Below the pieces are notes generated by a model. That model did no database searches and was not told the DNA's origin. It saw only the letters and a list, made by a program, of their open reading frames with translations. From Aequorivita capsosiphonis DSM 23843 (GTDB lineage Bacteria; Bacteroidota; Bacteroidia; Flavobacteriales; Flavobacteriaceae): a DNA stretch of 64,000 nt. The translations under genes were made by a program, and so were the position numbers. This document shows, one piece after another, positions 54,601 to 63,776 of this stretch (position 1 is its first letter; each line of letters begins with the position of its first letter). The stretch is taken from assembly GCF_000429125.1 (NCBI RefSeq), contig NZ_AUBG01000012.1:62001-126000 (forward strand), written 5' to 3'.

Positions 54601-55222
54601 CGATGATAATGTGATTCCTATTTTGGACAATGAGTGGTTTGAAGATGATATTGTAGGTCGTTTTTATGCCTTTTTAAAAGCTACCTTCGGTATCCCCCAT
54701 TTTGATAAAAACCTAGCTTTTGTAGAAGACTGTGTAGGCGATATACGCAAGTACTTTTTAAAGACTTTTTATACAGATCACGTAAAGCGTTATAAAAAAC
54801 GGCCTATCTACTGGATGTTCTCATCGCCTTCTGGCGCATTCAACGCGCTAATCTATATGCACCGCTACACCCCAAACACGCTTAACACGGTACTCAACGG
54901 TTATCTCAAAGAATACCTAGAGAAGCTAAAAGCGCAAGACAAACAACTGGACCACGTTAAAAATGTGGGTACAGATAGAGAAAAAGTCAGCGCAGAAAAA
55001 GAACAAGCCCGTATCAACAAAGTAGTCATTGAACTACAAGAATACGACCGTGAGTTATTTAAACTAGCTACAGAACGTATCGCCATAGATTTAGACGATG
55101 GCGTGCTTGTGAACTATAATAAGTTTGGAACTATCATCAAACCAGTATCCGGGTTAAACGATAAAAAGGCAAAGGATAAAGTGAGGAAGTTTGATTGGAT
55201 AGATGTAACAGAAATACAATAA
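51692..55222 (+). CDS. pglX: BREX adenine-specific DNA methyltransferase PglX
   Basis: This 1,176-residue protein has the N6-adenine methyltransferase core of BREX type 1: motif I DQACGSGHIL at about residues 287-296 and the catalytic NPPY (in VVDNPPYMG) near residue 463. Target-recognition regions lie in the second half. PglX methylates host DNA at a non-palindromic site to mark self. Starting after the repeat array, its ATG overlaps the small repeat frame. Length and motifs are complete, so it should be active. Confidence 0.95.
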   Translation: MNTNQLKRFAQDARVKLIDQIGAKLEKVLTTDSVELREKAGHLKKLQEAINKTSKAEVIDTVAYTWFNRFVALRFMDVNAYEPIGVSVVSPMEGGTLPAILQEAKQGNIPEELPVQHQRIYDLLDGKIPSTDAQNEGYAALLVGACNHLSKILPFLFEKIDDYAELLLPDDLISSFSIIEDIRIGMKPEDCAEVEIIGWLYQFYISEKKDQVFASKSKVKKEDIPAATQLFTPRWIVEYMVQNTVGKLWMQNNPQSKLRDYMPYFIESPSVTADDYLKIDSVEDITLLDQACGSGHILVYGFELLSIIYEEEGYNKSDIPTHIIEKNLFGFEIDTRAAQLAGLALMLKARQYYRRVFTKDITPNIPCYQDLQITEEDIKATFSAVDEALSDALLHDLKTMQQATNLGSLIIPHTNAKDLEKVRISLANKANNTDLFHRHNLRGVLQAIVQLSALSRKYHCVVDNPPYMGESKMNPVLGKWVRSNYPKSRADLMVCFMERAQFQLFENGFVGMINLPSWMFLSSFADYRVEMLKEYNIDSLLHLGRGVFGSDFGSVAFTFKKNKDNHLKGVYRRLFKEHVKVRTVEKIKSIFLDFNYGYYSTDQSGFNKIAGSPIAYWASERVKEIFAKSKTVIDVGDTFQGIITGSNDYFLRFWQEVKLATIKFDAEKTEDVIVKETNWVPYNKGGKFRKWYGNQDYIVNWSSKGEDFTRGKKGFSKYFFREYLTWTYISASTLATRYFPKGFLWDVSGSGVFPYEREDIFYLQSLISSNVGLALLKMINPTINFQVENIAVVPVIYPKNLDEKKKIVKLVNENISLSKKEWDSREDSWLFSQNELLRINGQDIEEAYDSYCKYWHNKFFLLHRNEEEINRQFIEIYELKDELSPQVPLDDITIIREESSITDGQLVFRESEIMAQFISYAVGCMFGRYSLDKPGLILANQGETLEDYLENLQKSNSKFQTLDDLTYIPDDDNVIPILDNEWFEDDIVGRFYAFLKATFGIPHFDKNLAFVEDCVGDIRKYFLKTFYTDHVKRYKKRPIYWMFSSPSGAFNALIYMHRYTPNTLNTVLNGYLKEYLEKLKAQDKQLDHVKNVGTDREKVSAEKEQARINKVVIELQEYDRELFKLATERIAIDLDDGVLVNYNKFGTIIKPVSGLNDKKAKDKVRKFDWIDVTEIQ

Positions 55223-55224
55223 TT

Positions 55225-55839
55225 ATGGATACAATAGATATGTTTTCAACACCGCCAGAACACGGCAAGCCTGTTAAAATACAGAATGGGGAATATATCT
55301 ATTTCCCTGATTTCTATGATAAAGCCACCGCGGATAAATATTTTAAGCGACTGATAGAAGATATCAAATGGAAACAAGAATCTATGAAAATATATGGTAA
55401 AGAAATTCCATTCCCAAGATTAACAGCGTGGTATGGAGATAATGATAAACCCTATAGTTTTTCAGGTATTACATTACAACCTCACTCTTGGAGTCCAGGC
55501 TTAATAAAAGTTAAAAATGATATTGAACCCAAAGCCAATGTTGTTTTTAATAGTGTATTGCTTAATCGCTATCGTGACGGAAGTGATTCTATTTCGTGGC
55601 ATACAGATGCCGAAAAAGAATTGGGACAAAATCCAGTAATTGCTTCTGTAAATTTTGGAGCGGAACGTAAGTTTCAGTTAAAACATAAAGATTCTAATGA
55701 ACGTATCGATATCCTTTTGCAACACGGTAGTTTACTAATTATGCAAGGCGAATTACAGCATTTTTGGAAGCATCAAATTCCAAAAACAAAGAAACCTTTA
55801 GGTGAACGGGTTAATTTAACTTTTAGAGTCATAAAATAA
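55225..55839 (+). CDS. AlkB-like Fe(II)/2-oxoglutarate dioxygenase
   Basis: From ATG at 55225 the protein is 204 residues. It has the AlkB jelly-roll pattern: LNRYRDGSDSISWHTDAEKE provides the first iron histidine and aspartate (H-x-D, about 126-128). The second histidine lies in LQHFWKHQIP near residue 178, and NLTFRV near the C-terminus provides the 2-oxoglutarate-binding arginine. AlkB proteins demethylate alkylated bases. Presence between pglX and pglZ is unusual; it could repair or remove base marks. The gene overlaps the next start by one base. Confidence 0.88.
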   Translation: MDTIDMFSTPPEHGKPVKIQNGEYIYFPDFYDKATADKYFKRLIEDIKWKQESMKIYGKEIPFPRLTAWYGDNDKPYSFSGITLQPHSWSPGLIKVKNDIEPKANVVFNSVLLNRYRDGSDSISWHTDAEKELGQNPVIASVNFGAERKFQLKHKDSNERIDILLQHGSLLIMQGELQHFWKHQIPKTKKPLGERVNLTFRVIK

Positions 55840-56855
55840 TGTGGAAAAAAATAGACATACAAAATGATGAAGGTGAAGTTGTCAGCGCACAAGCACCGGT
55901 AATTATATCCGCAAGTCGCTCTACCGATATCCCTACATTTTATGCCGACTGGTTCGTAGAACGATGGAAAAAAGGCTATGTAAAATGGATAAATCCCTTT
56001 AATGGAGTTCCTTCATACGTCGCTTTCAAAAACACAAGATGTGTTGTGTTTTGGACAAAAAATCCAAAACCGATGTTCAAGCATATTGATTTTTTAAATG
56101 AGAATGTGCAAAATTACTATTTCCAATATTCTTTAAATGATTATGACAAAGAAGGTTATGAGGGTAAAGTGCCTAGATTGGAAAATAGAATAAAAACCTT
56201 TATTGAATTATCAAATCGCATAGGGAAAGAACGGGTGGTTTGGCGTTTTGACCCAATGATTTTAACAGACGAAATTGATGTTGAGGAATTGCTTCAAAGA
56301 ATTAAACATATAGGAGATCAACTTAAAAACTACACAAGAAAACTAGTATTTAGTTTTGCAGATATTGCTATATATAAAAAGGTAGCAATTAACTTGAAAA
56401 AAGAAAATATCAATTATATAGAGTTCACAGAAGGAACTATGCATCAATTAGCAATGGGACTTCAAGAATTGAATAAAAGTTGGAATTTAGAATTAGCTAC
56501 CTGTGCAGAAAGAATCCCATTAGAGCAATATGACGTTAAACACAATAAATGTATTGATGACGACCTTATGATTGACTTGTTTAGTGAAGATGAACTATTA
56601 ATGAAATTTCTAGGCGTAAAATTTGAAGAAGCGACTTTATTTGATCCCTCAATCAAAGTCAAAAAAACAAAAATGCTTAAAGACAAAGGCCAGCGTGAAG
56701 CGTGCGGTTGTATTATGAGTAAAGATATTGGGCAATATAATACCTGTCCACACGAATGTGTATATTGTTATGCAAACACTTCTAAGGAACAAGCATTAAA
56801 AAACTATAAGAAACATAAAGAGAATCAATTCTCAGAAATGATTACGGGAAATTAA
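55839..56855 (+). CDS. DUF1848 protein with radical-SAM-like cysteine cluster
   Basis: This 338-residue protein begins with the DUF1848 pattern (IISASRSTDIPTFYADWFVER ... VKWINPFNGVPSYV) and ends with five cysteines, C289, C291 and the CxxxCxxC C303/C307/C310 in TCPHECVYCYANTS. The CxxxCxxC is the pattern used to bind a [4Fe-4S] cluster, and DUF1848 is related to the radical-SAM spore-photoproduct-lyase-type fold. Function is unknown. It overlaps the AlkB-like gene, so the pair is probably one DNA-repair or modification unit. Confidence 0.82.
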   Translation: MWKKIDIQNDEGEVVSAQAPVIISASRSTDIPTFYADWFVERWKKGYVKWINPFNGVPSYVAFKNTRCVVFWTKNPKPMFKHIDFLNENVQNYYFQYSLNDYDKEGYEGKVPRLENRIKTFIELSNRIGKERVVWRFDPMILTDEIDVEELLQRIKHIGDQLKNYTRKLVFSFADIAIYKKVAINLKKENINYIEFTEGTMHQLAMGLQELNKSWNLELATCAERIPLEQYDVKHNKCIDDDLMIDLFSEDELLMKFLGVKFEEATLFDPSIKVKKTKMLKDKGQREACGCIMSKDIGQYNTCPHECVYCYANTSKEQALKNYKKHKENQFSEMITGN

Positions 56856-56873
56856 TATTAATAAATTTTGAGT

Positions 56874-57983
56874 ATGGCATATAATTTTCAACTACCAATA
56901 ATTACTGATTTAACACCAGATCAACAAACGGTGTTAAACTATCCTGGAGCTGTCGCTGTTTCTGGCGGACCTGGAACAGGAAAAAGTGTTATTGGTTTAT
57001 GGCGACATATACGTAATTACGACACAGGTAATAAAAGAAGTCTTTTAGTTACCTATACCAAATCGTTAGAACGGTTTTTAAAAGAAACTTGTAGAACTAT
57101 AAATGCAGATGCAGCAACAAATGTGGACAGAACGTATCGATGGAGTAATAATCCAACCGGAGGTTATGCAGAAATTATTGTAGACGAAGCTCAAGATGTT
57201 GAACTATCTAAATATGATGTTTTGCGCAATCACTGCCAATCAATTTCCTATACTACAGATGATAATCAAATTCTCTTTCCTGAAAGGTGTAGTAAAAAAG
57301 TTGATTTGCAAAGTAAATTTAATAACAGAGAATTTACACTTCATACCAATTTTAGAAACACAAGAGAAATCTCAAGATTTGTGAGATCTGTCTTTCCAGA
57401 TGAAGTAAGGCAGGATGGTAATAGAACTGGACAAAAGCCTCAACTTATTAATATTGGTAATGATGATAATCAACAGATTAATGCAATTATCGGGATTATA
57501 AATAATTTCTCAGAGGCTACCCACAATATTGTTATTCTAGCGCCTTATCAGAGTAATGTTCAATCCATTTATACTGCGCTACAAGACAGAGGAGTTGCTT
57601 GTACAATGTTTAGTTCTGAACAACAGATTCTAAATAGAATAGATAGAGTTCACGTTACAACATTCAAATCCTGTAAAGGATTGGAATTTGATACCGTAAT
57701 TATTCCGAATATCCACAGTTATAATTTTTGGAAAAACAACGAATATAACATTGTTAACGATGAAGATTTATATGTTGTATTAACCCGATCTAAAAGCAAC
57801 ATATTTTTATTAAACAACAGCCATACTTATTACGAGAGAGAAAACCTAGCCTTTTTACAAAATGCTCTACGGCACGGAACTTTAGAGGAAGAAGATTATG
57901 TAGCAGATAACAATAATGTAATTACACCTTCAAGACCCAATACTAACAATAATGTTGTTGAAGATGACGATTTACCATTTTAA
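56874..57983 (+). CDS. Compact superfamily 1 (UvrD-like) helicase
   Basis: This 369-residue protein has SF1 helicase motifs in order: Q-rich DLTPDQQTVLNYPG, Walker A GGPGTGKS (31-38), Walker B IIVDEAQD near 102-108, the motif IV-type LHTNFRNTREISRF, and the motifs V/VI region TTFKSCKGLEFDTVIIP ... LYVVLTRSK. It is about half the length of UvrD and lacks the 1B/2B insert domains. An upstream TTG start adds only two residues, so ATG at 56874 is preferred. It begins a three-gene set and may translocate along DNA for the neighbouring unknown and methyltransferase-like proteins. Confidence 0.8.
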   Translation: MAYNFQLPIITDLTPDQQTVLNYPGAVAVSGGPGTGKSVIGLWRHIRNYDTGNKRSLLVTYTKSLERFLKETCRTINADAATNVDRTYRWSNNPTGGYAEIIVDEAQDVELSKYDVLRNHCQSISYTTDDNQILFPERCSKKVDLQSKFNNREFTLHTNFRNTREISRFVRSVFPDEVRQDGNRTGQKPQLINIGNDDNQQINAIIGIINNFSEATHNIVILAPYQSNVQSIYTALQDRGVACTMFSSEQQILNRIDRVHVTTFKSCKGLEFDTVIIPNIHSYNFWKNNEYNIVNDEDLYVVLTRSKSNIFLLNNSHTYYERENLAFLQNALRHGTLEEEDYVADNNNVITPSRPNTNNNVVEDDDLPF

Positions 57984-57988
57984 AAATT

Positions 57989-59650
57989 ATGGAAAAAGCA
58001 ACGAAATTTTATATACATACAGAGTCGGATACACTAGCGCATTACTTAGTGAGAGGTATTTTTTGTCCTTCTCGATTTTTAAGTAACAAGAATCGAGATA
58101 TTCAAGATCAATATGAAACCTTTCTATTATTGTCTGATAAACAATGGAACGCTGATAGTGATTGTTCAATTGAAGTAACATTAATTGAAGAGGATATCGC
58201 TAAATTAATACAATTAGAAGATCACTATTTTGTGTACGCAGATTGCTTACCTATTTCGCGATTAAGAAAAATTCACTTTGCAGATAAAAAGAAAGCTGAA
58301 AATGTGATTTGGAACATCAATCAAGGTGCAGCTTTTGTTCCTGAATGGGCTATTTCTTATGAATATAAATCAAAACAAGAAACGGTTAAGCTTAAGGGAA
58401 AGAATAGTTTTCCGGAAACTTATTCTGAACAAAATTTGAAGACTAAAATGGAACGGTATGATCGTTTAATGGGTGGACTTGCATTTATGAAAATTGGTTT
58501 ATTAAATTCTAAATTTAGAGAACTTGATATTACAACAGACTACTTATCAGCTACTGCTTATTTTAACTCGTATATTACAAATGAAGTTGAAAACGAAAAA
58601 ATTTCGATAAACACAAATATTCAAAATATTTTTTCTGGAAAGAATGCGATTTTCAAATACTTAGCAAAGTCTATCTCAATTGATGACGTTAACGAATTAG
58701 GTAAAAAGGAAAAGCAGAAAGTACAGAAACAATTCAATGCTATAAAATTTGAGTCGATTGACCCTAAATCCCTAACCTATAAGTTAGCGATACTGCACAC
58801 CTATGGGAAAGGGAAAGTAAAAAGTGATAATGATCTTGTTTCTGGATTATTATCATCCACAGCGACAACCCTAGTAGAAGAATTGGCACTTGTATTCGGA
58901 CTTCATACAGGATATACCGCTTTACGCAACAGTTATTCAAATAAAAGTGACAAAGTAGATGTTAAGTTTAAACTTAATTGTAAGCTAGAATATTACCTTA
59001 TTGAATCATTATTCAACTATGCTTTTAAAGAGCATAAGATTAGCTCTAAATTTGAATTTTTAGAAAATATCGCACAAGCAAATCCAGGTGTAAAATCTAT
59101 CACCAAATTTAATTACATCAGTCTATTAGGTGAAAGCTATGCTTATGAAAAACAGGAAGAATTTACTCTAGAAAAAGACTCATTAACTTCTCTTCTACTA
59201 GATACAATAAAAAGTTGGTGTCAAAAAAATAATGCTCAATGTGAGGAAGAGCAATTACTAACCAAATTGAGCAAGTCAATCATTCCAGAAATACGAACAA
59301 CGATTACATCTATCAAAAAAGATGTTAAAATTGAAACGCCTGTATCACCAACATCTAATACAGATAATGCTAGTAAAATCGAGAATGAAGTGTTACCTCA
59401 AAAAGAAACTCTCAAATCAAATAACAAACAAAACGAGAATAAGATAAGTTCAGTTAACGAACCTACACTTTTTACAGACTTACAATCAGCCGATATTGAA
59501 CAAAGTACAGACAACGATAATGATTTTACATTTGCCAAGTTAGGAAAATATTCATTTTTAGATCTTAAGGCATTATGTAAAGAAAAAGGCTATAAAGGGT
59601 ATTCAAAATTTAATAAGGAAGACTTAATTAAATTTATTTTATCTCAATAG
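57989..59650 (+). CDS. Unknown protein with SAP-like C-terminus
   Basis: This 553-residue protein is not recognised. The N-terminus (about 1-130, KFYIHTESDTLAHYLVRGIFCPSRFL ... HYFVYADCLPISRL) is a mixed alpha/beta region, and the middle is helical. The last 35 residues (KYSFLDLKALCKEKGYKGYSKFNKEDLIKFIL) look like a SAP or HeH DNA-binding motif, preceded by a low-complexity Asn/Ser/Glu-rich linker. It starts five bases after the helicase and ends three bases before the next gene, so these three form one transcription unit. Confidence 0.7.
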   Translation: MEKATKFYIHTESDTLAHYLVRGIFCPSRFLSNKNRDIQDQYETFLLLSDKQWNADSDCSIEVTLIEEDIAKLIQLEDHYFVYADCLPISRLRKIHFADKKKAENVIWNINQGAAFVPEWAISYEYKSKQETVKLKGKNSFPETYSEQNLKTKMERYDRLMGGLAFMKIGLLNSKFRELDITTDYLSATAYFNSYITNEVENEKISINTNIQNIFSGKNAIFKYLAKSISIDDVNELGKKEKQKVQKQFNAIKFESIDPKSLTYKLAILHTYGKGKVKSDNDLVSGLLSSTATTLVEELALVFGLHTGYTALRNSYSNKSDKVDVKFKLNCKLEYYLIESLFNYAFKEHKISSKFEFLENIAQANPGVKSITKFNYISLLGESYAYEKQEEFTLEKDSLTSLLLDTIKSWCQKNNAQCEEEQLLTKLSKSIIPEIRTTITSIKKDVKIETPVSPTSNTDNASKIENEVLPQKETLKSNNKQNENKISSVNEPTLFTDLQSADIEQSTDNDNDFTFAKLGKYSFLDLKALCKEKGYKGYSKFNKEDLIKFILSQ

Positions 59651-59653
59651 TTT

Positions 59654-61096
59654 ATGGCATTTTTAGACGATTACAAAAGCGCGCTATTATCTGAGACACT
59701 GCTAGAAATATTCATTGATGAAAGGCTTGATGAGCTATATGACTACTATAGCCTAAGTAATTATGAAGCAATTATTGAGGATAAGTTATTCTTCAGGAAT
59801 TTGCCAACCTATCCTAAAATTTCAGAATTAGACTTTTTACAAACTAAAAACGAGGCATTTCTTAACCTCTTATTGGCGACTGCTGTTAGGCTAAATGAGC
59901 CATTCAGCTTTGGTTATTTTTTGGATATTCTTGAAAGAAAAAATTTAGAAAAATCTAAAATTATTGAGGCATCGACAATATTTATGAATTGTCGTAATGC
60001 AACTGAATTAATAGACGGTTATATTCCTCTATTAGATTTATTAGAAGAGTCCTTTTTAACTCAGTCTGATGGGCAAAAAGAACCTTTAACCGTTTTATTA
60101 AATTATTACGCTACTGCCGTTGTACATTTTGCAGAGTTTAACGGAATTCGTCTTTATGAAATAAGACAACTTTTACTAGAAAGCTACGAGAATAAAAGTA
60201 AGACATTTCTTCAAGATACCATTTTAAAAGATGCTCTAGGTTTAAGTATAAAATTTGAGGATAATCCTTATAACGAATTACAAGAGCTGATAGATATATA
60301 TCTTGAAAGGAATCTTATTACCGTACCATTTGTACCTGGTTATCTAATTGAAAGTGGTACTGCTTATGCAGATTTAATAGCCGCTAATACATACAATATG
60401 GGTGAAATTTGGGAACTCAACAGAGAGCTCTATAACAACTTATTATACACAGATTCAATTTTTAAATCATTAGGGCGTGGAACAGCTGTACTTACTACTG
60501 AAGATCAGCTTATCACATATATGTCACAACTCGGAAAAATGCACTTTGCAAAGTTAAAAGATGCTTTTGATGGATTACCAAATGATTTAGAAAACATACA
60601 TTTATTTGATTGGGGATGTGGACAAGCACCAGCTTCTAAAATGTTTATTGATAGATTTTCAAGTGATAATATTAAGTCGGTAACATTAATAGAACCTTCG
60701 CAAGCTGCTCTTAAAAGAGCTTCTTTGCACGTTTCAAAAGACACTAAAGTAATAAGAACAATAAATAAAGATTTTGATTCTTTAATAGATGAAGATATTG
60801 TACTTACGAAAAATGCTGAAGACATAACCATTCATATTTTTTCAAACGTAATTGATATGGACTACTTCCAATTACATAACTTAATAGGTTTACTTAGAAG
60901 AAACTCAAGTGGTTTAACATACTATATCCTTGTAAGTCCACTTATTTCAACTACTCAAACACAACGACTAGAGACCTTCCTTGAGGAGGTTAGTAATGAG
61001 GTAAATAACGAATTATTACTATCAGATAATAAGAAAAGTGGAACTTGGTACCGAGGATGGTCGAAAGTAATTAGAGTATTTAAAACAATAATATAA
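59654..61096 (+). CDS. Protein with C-terminal SAM-dependent methyltransferase-like domain
   Basis: This 480-residue protein has an unrecognised alpha-helical N-terminal half (about 1-290). A Rossmann-type methyltransferase-like domain follows, with motif I LFDWGCGQAPASKMFIDRF near residues 317-335 and the acidic end of beta-2 in VTLIEPSQAALKRA. A beta-4-like segment ITIHIFSNVIDMDYF and a C-terminal WYRGWSKVIRVFKT complete it. No catalytic NPPY/DPPY motif is visible, so the substrate may not be adenine. It is 15 bases before pglZ and belongs to the nested three-gene set. Confidence 0.72.
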   Translation: MAFLDDYKSALLSETLLEIFIDERLDELYDYYSLSNYEAIIEDKLFFRNLPTYPKISELDFLQTKNEAFLNLLLATAVRLNEPFSFGYFLDILERKNLEKSKIIEASTIFMNCRNATELIDGYIPLLDLLEESFLTQSDGQKEPLTVLLNYYATAVVHFAEFNGIRLYEIRQLLLESYENKSKTFLQDTILKDALGLSIKFEDNPYNELQELIDIYLERNLITVPFVPGYLIESGTAYADLIAANTYNMGEIWELNRELYNNLLYTDSIFKSLGRGTAVLTTEDQLITYMSQLGKMHFAKLKDAFDGLPNDLENIHLFDWGCGQAPASKMFIDRFSSDNIKSVTLIEPSQAALKRASLHVSKDTKVIRTINKDFDSLIDEDIVLTKNAEDITIHIFSNVIDMDYFQLHNLIGLLRRNSSGLTYYILVSPLISTTQTQRLETFLEEVSNEVNNELLLSDNKKSGTWYRGWSKVIRVFKTII

Positions 61097-61110
61097 AGTC
61101 TGAAGACTAA

Positions 61111-63609
61111 ATGAGCATCAAAATACAAGAAGCATTAGAGAAAAAATTCCAAGATCACGATGTGATTTTTTGGTACGATGAGCGTAATGAATTAAAAGAA
61201 AGCTTTGATGCCCTAGATTTAAAGGGTGTTGAAAAGTGCCATATACAGGGCAATGAATTTGAAATAAAATATAAGATTACTTCGAATACCTCTAAAATTA
61301 AATTTCTTGTCTATAGCAATATTCCTAAACCTAAACCCAATGAAAATTGGTTACTAGATTTAGAACTGGCATATCATATTTTCCACACCGACCAAGAAGC
61401 TATTATTCTTCAAGATTTAGGTTTAGAGTTCAGTTTTAAGGAATTAGTTGCAGAACACATCTTATTTTTTAAATCAAAGGAGCGAATTGATAAATTAAAA
61501 GAATTATTAGGTAAAGGAGATTCCCATAGGGACATTCGTTACAAGATGGTTGCAGTAACGTTGGATACAGACTACGTTAATCTCAATACGTTTATTCACG
61601 CCCACGGAACGGCCTTTGCCAATGGCAATGAAAAGTTGCAACGGGATTTAGAGCGTTATGAACTATCTGGTTTTTACTGGACCCAAATTCTAAACAAGTA
61701 TAAATACACAAGTAAAACGCCATCGATCTATGATTTTCTTCTAGAGGCTTTTTCAGATAACTTTAATGTAACCGCTGCTCCTAAGCTTTCTAAAGAAACA
61801 AGACTTTTACTTTCCTTATGGAAAGATACCATCACATACAGAGACGGTTTTGATAAAATTTCTTCGCAAATAGCAAATGATCTTCAAATAGAAAGTATTC
61901 TCAATACCCTGCCATTAGAAAAGGCAATAAACGATGAATTATTTAAACTCACAGATAAGAAAATAATTCACGATCTCGTTCAGCGCCTAATTACAAATGA
62001 AATTTCAAATGAGACCTTACAAAACATTGTAAAACAACGGGAACATACATTTTGGTATAATCCGCATTTTGTGGCATTCTACGAAAGTGTATCTTTTGCT
62101 TCACAACTGCAATATCAGATTCAAAAACTTAAAGTAGCATTTACCTCTCTTGAAAACGGTTTAGAGCAATACACGACGTCGCTTTATGAGATTGATTATC
62201 TATATAGAAAATTTATTTTAAACTATAGAAGATCCAATCAAGACAAGATATTAGGTGGATTGGCTCAAAAAGTAGAAAAAATGTACACCAATGATTGGTT
62301 ACTTCATTATACTGATAAATGGCAATCTGTAATTGACAATCTATACACTTGGCCTGTAAAGGAACCCTTTAGTCAAAGACAGTTTTTTAAGAAACATATT
62401 AAACCGTTTGTAGATAAAAATCAACGTGTCTTTGTCATTATATCCGATGCATTGCGCTATGAGTGCGGCGTGGAATTAAATAAACGATTAGCGCAAGAAA
62501 ACAGATACGACAGCGAACTTGAAGGATCTATAGCCTCACTACCTTCTTATACACAGTTAGGTATGGCTTCCTTACTTCCTCACACAGAATTGTCAATAAA
62601 AAAAGGCTCTGATTTAATTCTCGTGGATGAAATGAGTTCAATGGGCATTCCTGCGCGATCAAAAATTTTAACTAAAAATTCCGGGGCTCGTGCCACTGCA
62701 ATATTAGCAGAGGATTTTATGAAATTTAGCGCAAGTACCACAGGTAGAGACTTTGTAAAACAATATGATGTTATATACATCTATCATAATGATATAGATG
62801 ATACTGGTGATGACACTACAACACAGGACAAAGTGTTTGAAGCCGTTGAAAGAGAGTTTGATTATCTGATTGATCTATTAAAGAAGATCTCTAATATGAA
62901 TGGTAATAATATGATTATTACTTCAGATCACGGTTTCTTATATCAATATCAAACTCTAGAGGAAAGCGATTTTACTGAAGCTGAAATAAAAGGCGAAATA
63001 GACAAATTGAATAGAAGATTCGTTCTTGGAACTGACATAAATGGTAATGAAGCAGTAAAGTCCTTTTCCCACAACCAACTTGGTTTAACCAGCAACGGAA
63101 ATGCACTCGTTCCAAAATCTATTAATAGATTACGCGTAAGTGGATCTGGTTCTAAATTTGTTCACGGAGGCGCCTCTTTACAAGAAATTGTATTACCAGT
63201 ATTAAAAATCAATAAAAAGCGCCAGGATACCACAGCTCAGGTAGAAATAGATATTATTAAATCTACCGATAAGATTACTACTAACCTACTCGCTGTTTCC
63301 TTCATTCAAACGGAGCAAGTAGATGACACTATCTTGGAACGGAAAATTAAAGCATCCATTCAAGCAGAAGATGGCACGTTGTTAAGTGATCAGTTTATCT
63401 ACACCTTCGATATTACAGAGGAAAACCAACGACAGCGAGAAGTTAAAAACAGATTCCAATTAACTGCTCAAGCCAGTGGTAAATATAAAAATCAACGTGT
63501 AAAACTGGTACTGGAAGAACCAATGGATCGCGCTAACAAATGGAGAGTCTACAAAGAGTATTACTATACCCTTAATATCTCTTTCACTAACGATTTTGAT
63601 GAATTTTAA
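61111..63609 (+). CDS. pglZ: BREX phosphatase-like protein PglZ
   Basis: This 832-residue protein has the alkaline-phosphatase-like PglZ domain: VFVIISDALRYECGVEL near residue 443 with the metal-binding aspartate, and MIITSDHGFLYQYQ near residue 604 with the second metal site (SDH). N- and C-terminal helical parts flank the domain. PglZ is one of the two BREX hallmarks together with PglX and acts in an unknown way, likely as a phosphodiesterase or phosphatase. The family call is secure. Confidence 0.94.
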   Translation: MSIKIQEALEKKFQDHDVIFWYDERNELKESFDALDLKGVEKCHIQGNEFEIKYKITSNTSKIKFLVYSNIPKPKPNENWLLDLELAYHIFHTDQEAIILQDLGLEFSFKELVAEHILFFKSKERIDKLKELLGKGDSHRDIRYKMVAVTLDTDYVNLNTFIHAHGTAFANGNEKLQRDLERYELSGFYWTQILNKYKYTSKTPSIYDFLLEAFSDNFNVTAAPKLSKETRLLLSLWKDTITYRDGFDKISSQIANDLQIESILNTLPLEKAINDELFKLTDKKIIHDLVQRLITNEISNETLQNIVKQREHTFWYNPHFVAFYESVSFASQLQYQIQKLKVAFTSLENGLEQYTTSLYEIDYLYRKFILNYRRSNQDKILGGLAQKVEKMYTNDWLLHYTDKWQSVIDNLYTWPVKEPFSQRQFFKKHIKPFVDKNQRVFVIISDALRYECGVELNKRLAQENRYDSELEGSIASLPSYTQLGMASLLPHTELSIKKGSDLILVDEMSSMGIPARSKILTKNSGARATAILAEDFMKFSASTTGRDFVKQYDVIYIYHNDIDDTGDDTTTQDKVFEAVEREFDYLIDLLKKISNMNGNNMIITSDHGFLYQYQTLEESDFTEAEIKGEIDKLNRRFVLGTDINGNEAVKSFSHNQLGLTSNGNALVPKSINRLRVSGSGSKFVHGGASLQEIVLPVLKINKKRQDTTAQVEIDIIKSTDKITTNLLAVSFIQTEQVDDTILERKIKASIQAEDGTLLSDQFIYTFDITEENQRQREVKNRFQLTAQASGKYKNQRVKLVLEEPMDRANKWRVYKEYYYTLNISFTNDFDEF

Positions 63610-63776
63610 GAGTCTGTTTAGTAATTTGTGATTAGAGTTTTTATAGGATATTTTTGATGCAGTATGAGGCAAAATTTTTAAGCATAGCCTAGTTACGGTT
63701 CAAAATTTTAACGAAATAATGCGCAAAAAGAGGCATAAAAAATAATTGACAAAATATTAAACAGATTCTACAACCT
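63610..63776. other. Spacer between pglZ and brxL
   Basis: This is an AT-rich gap of 167 bases. Nothing beyond possible promoter sequence was seen. It is longer than the other gaps in this operon, so brxL may have its own promoter. Confidence 0.4.
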
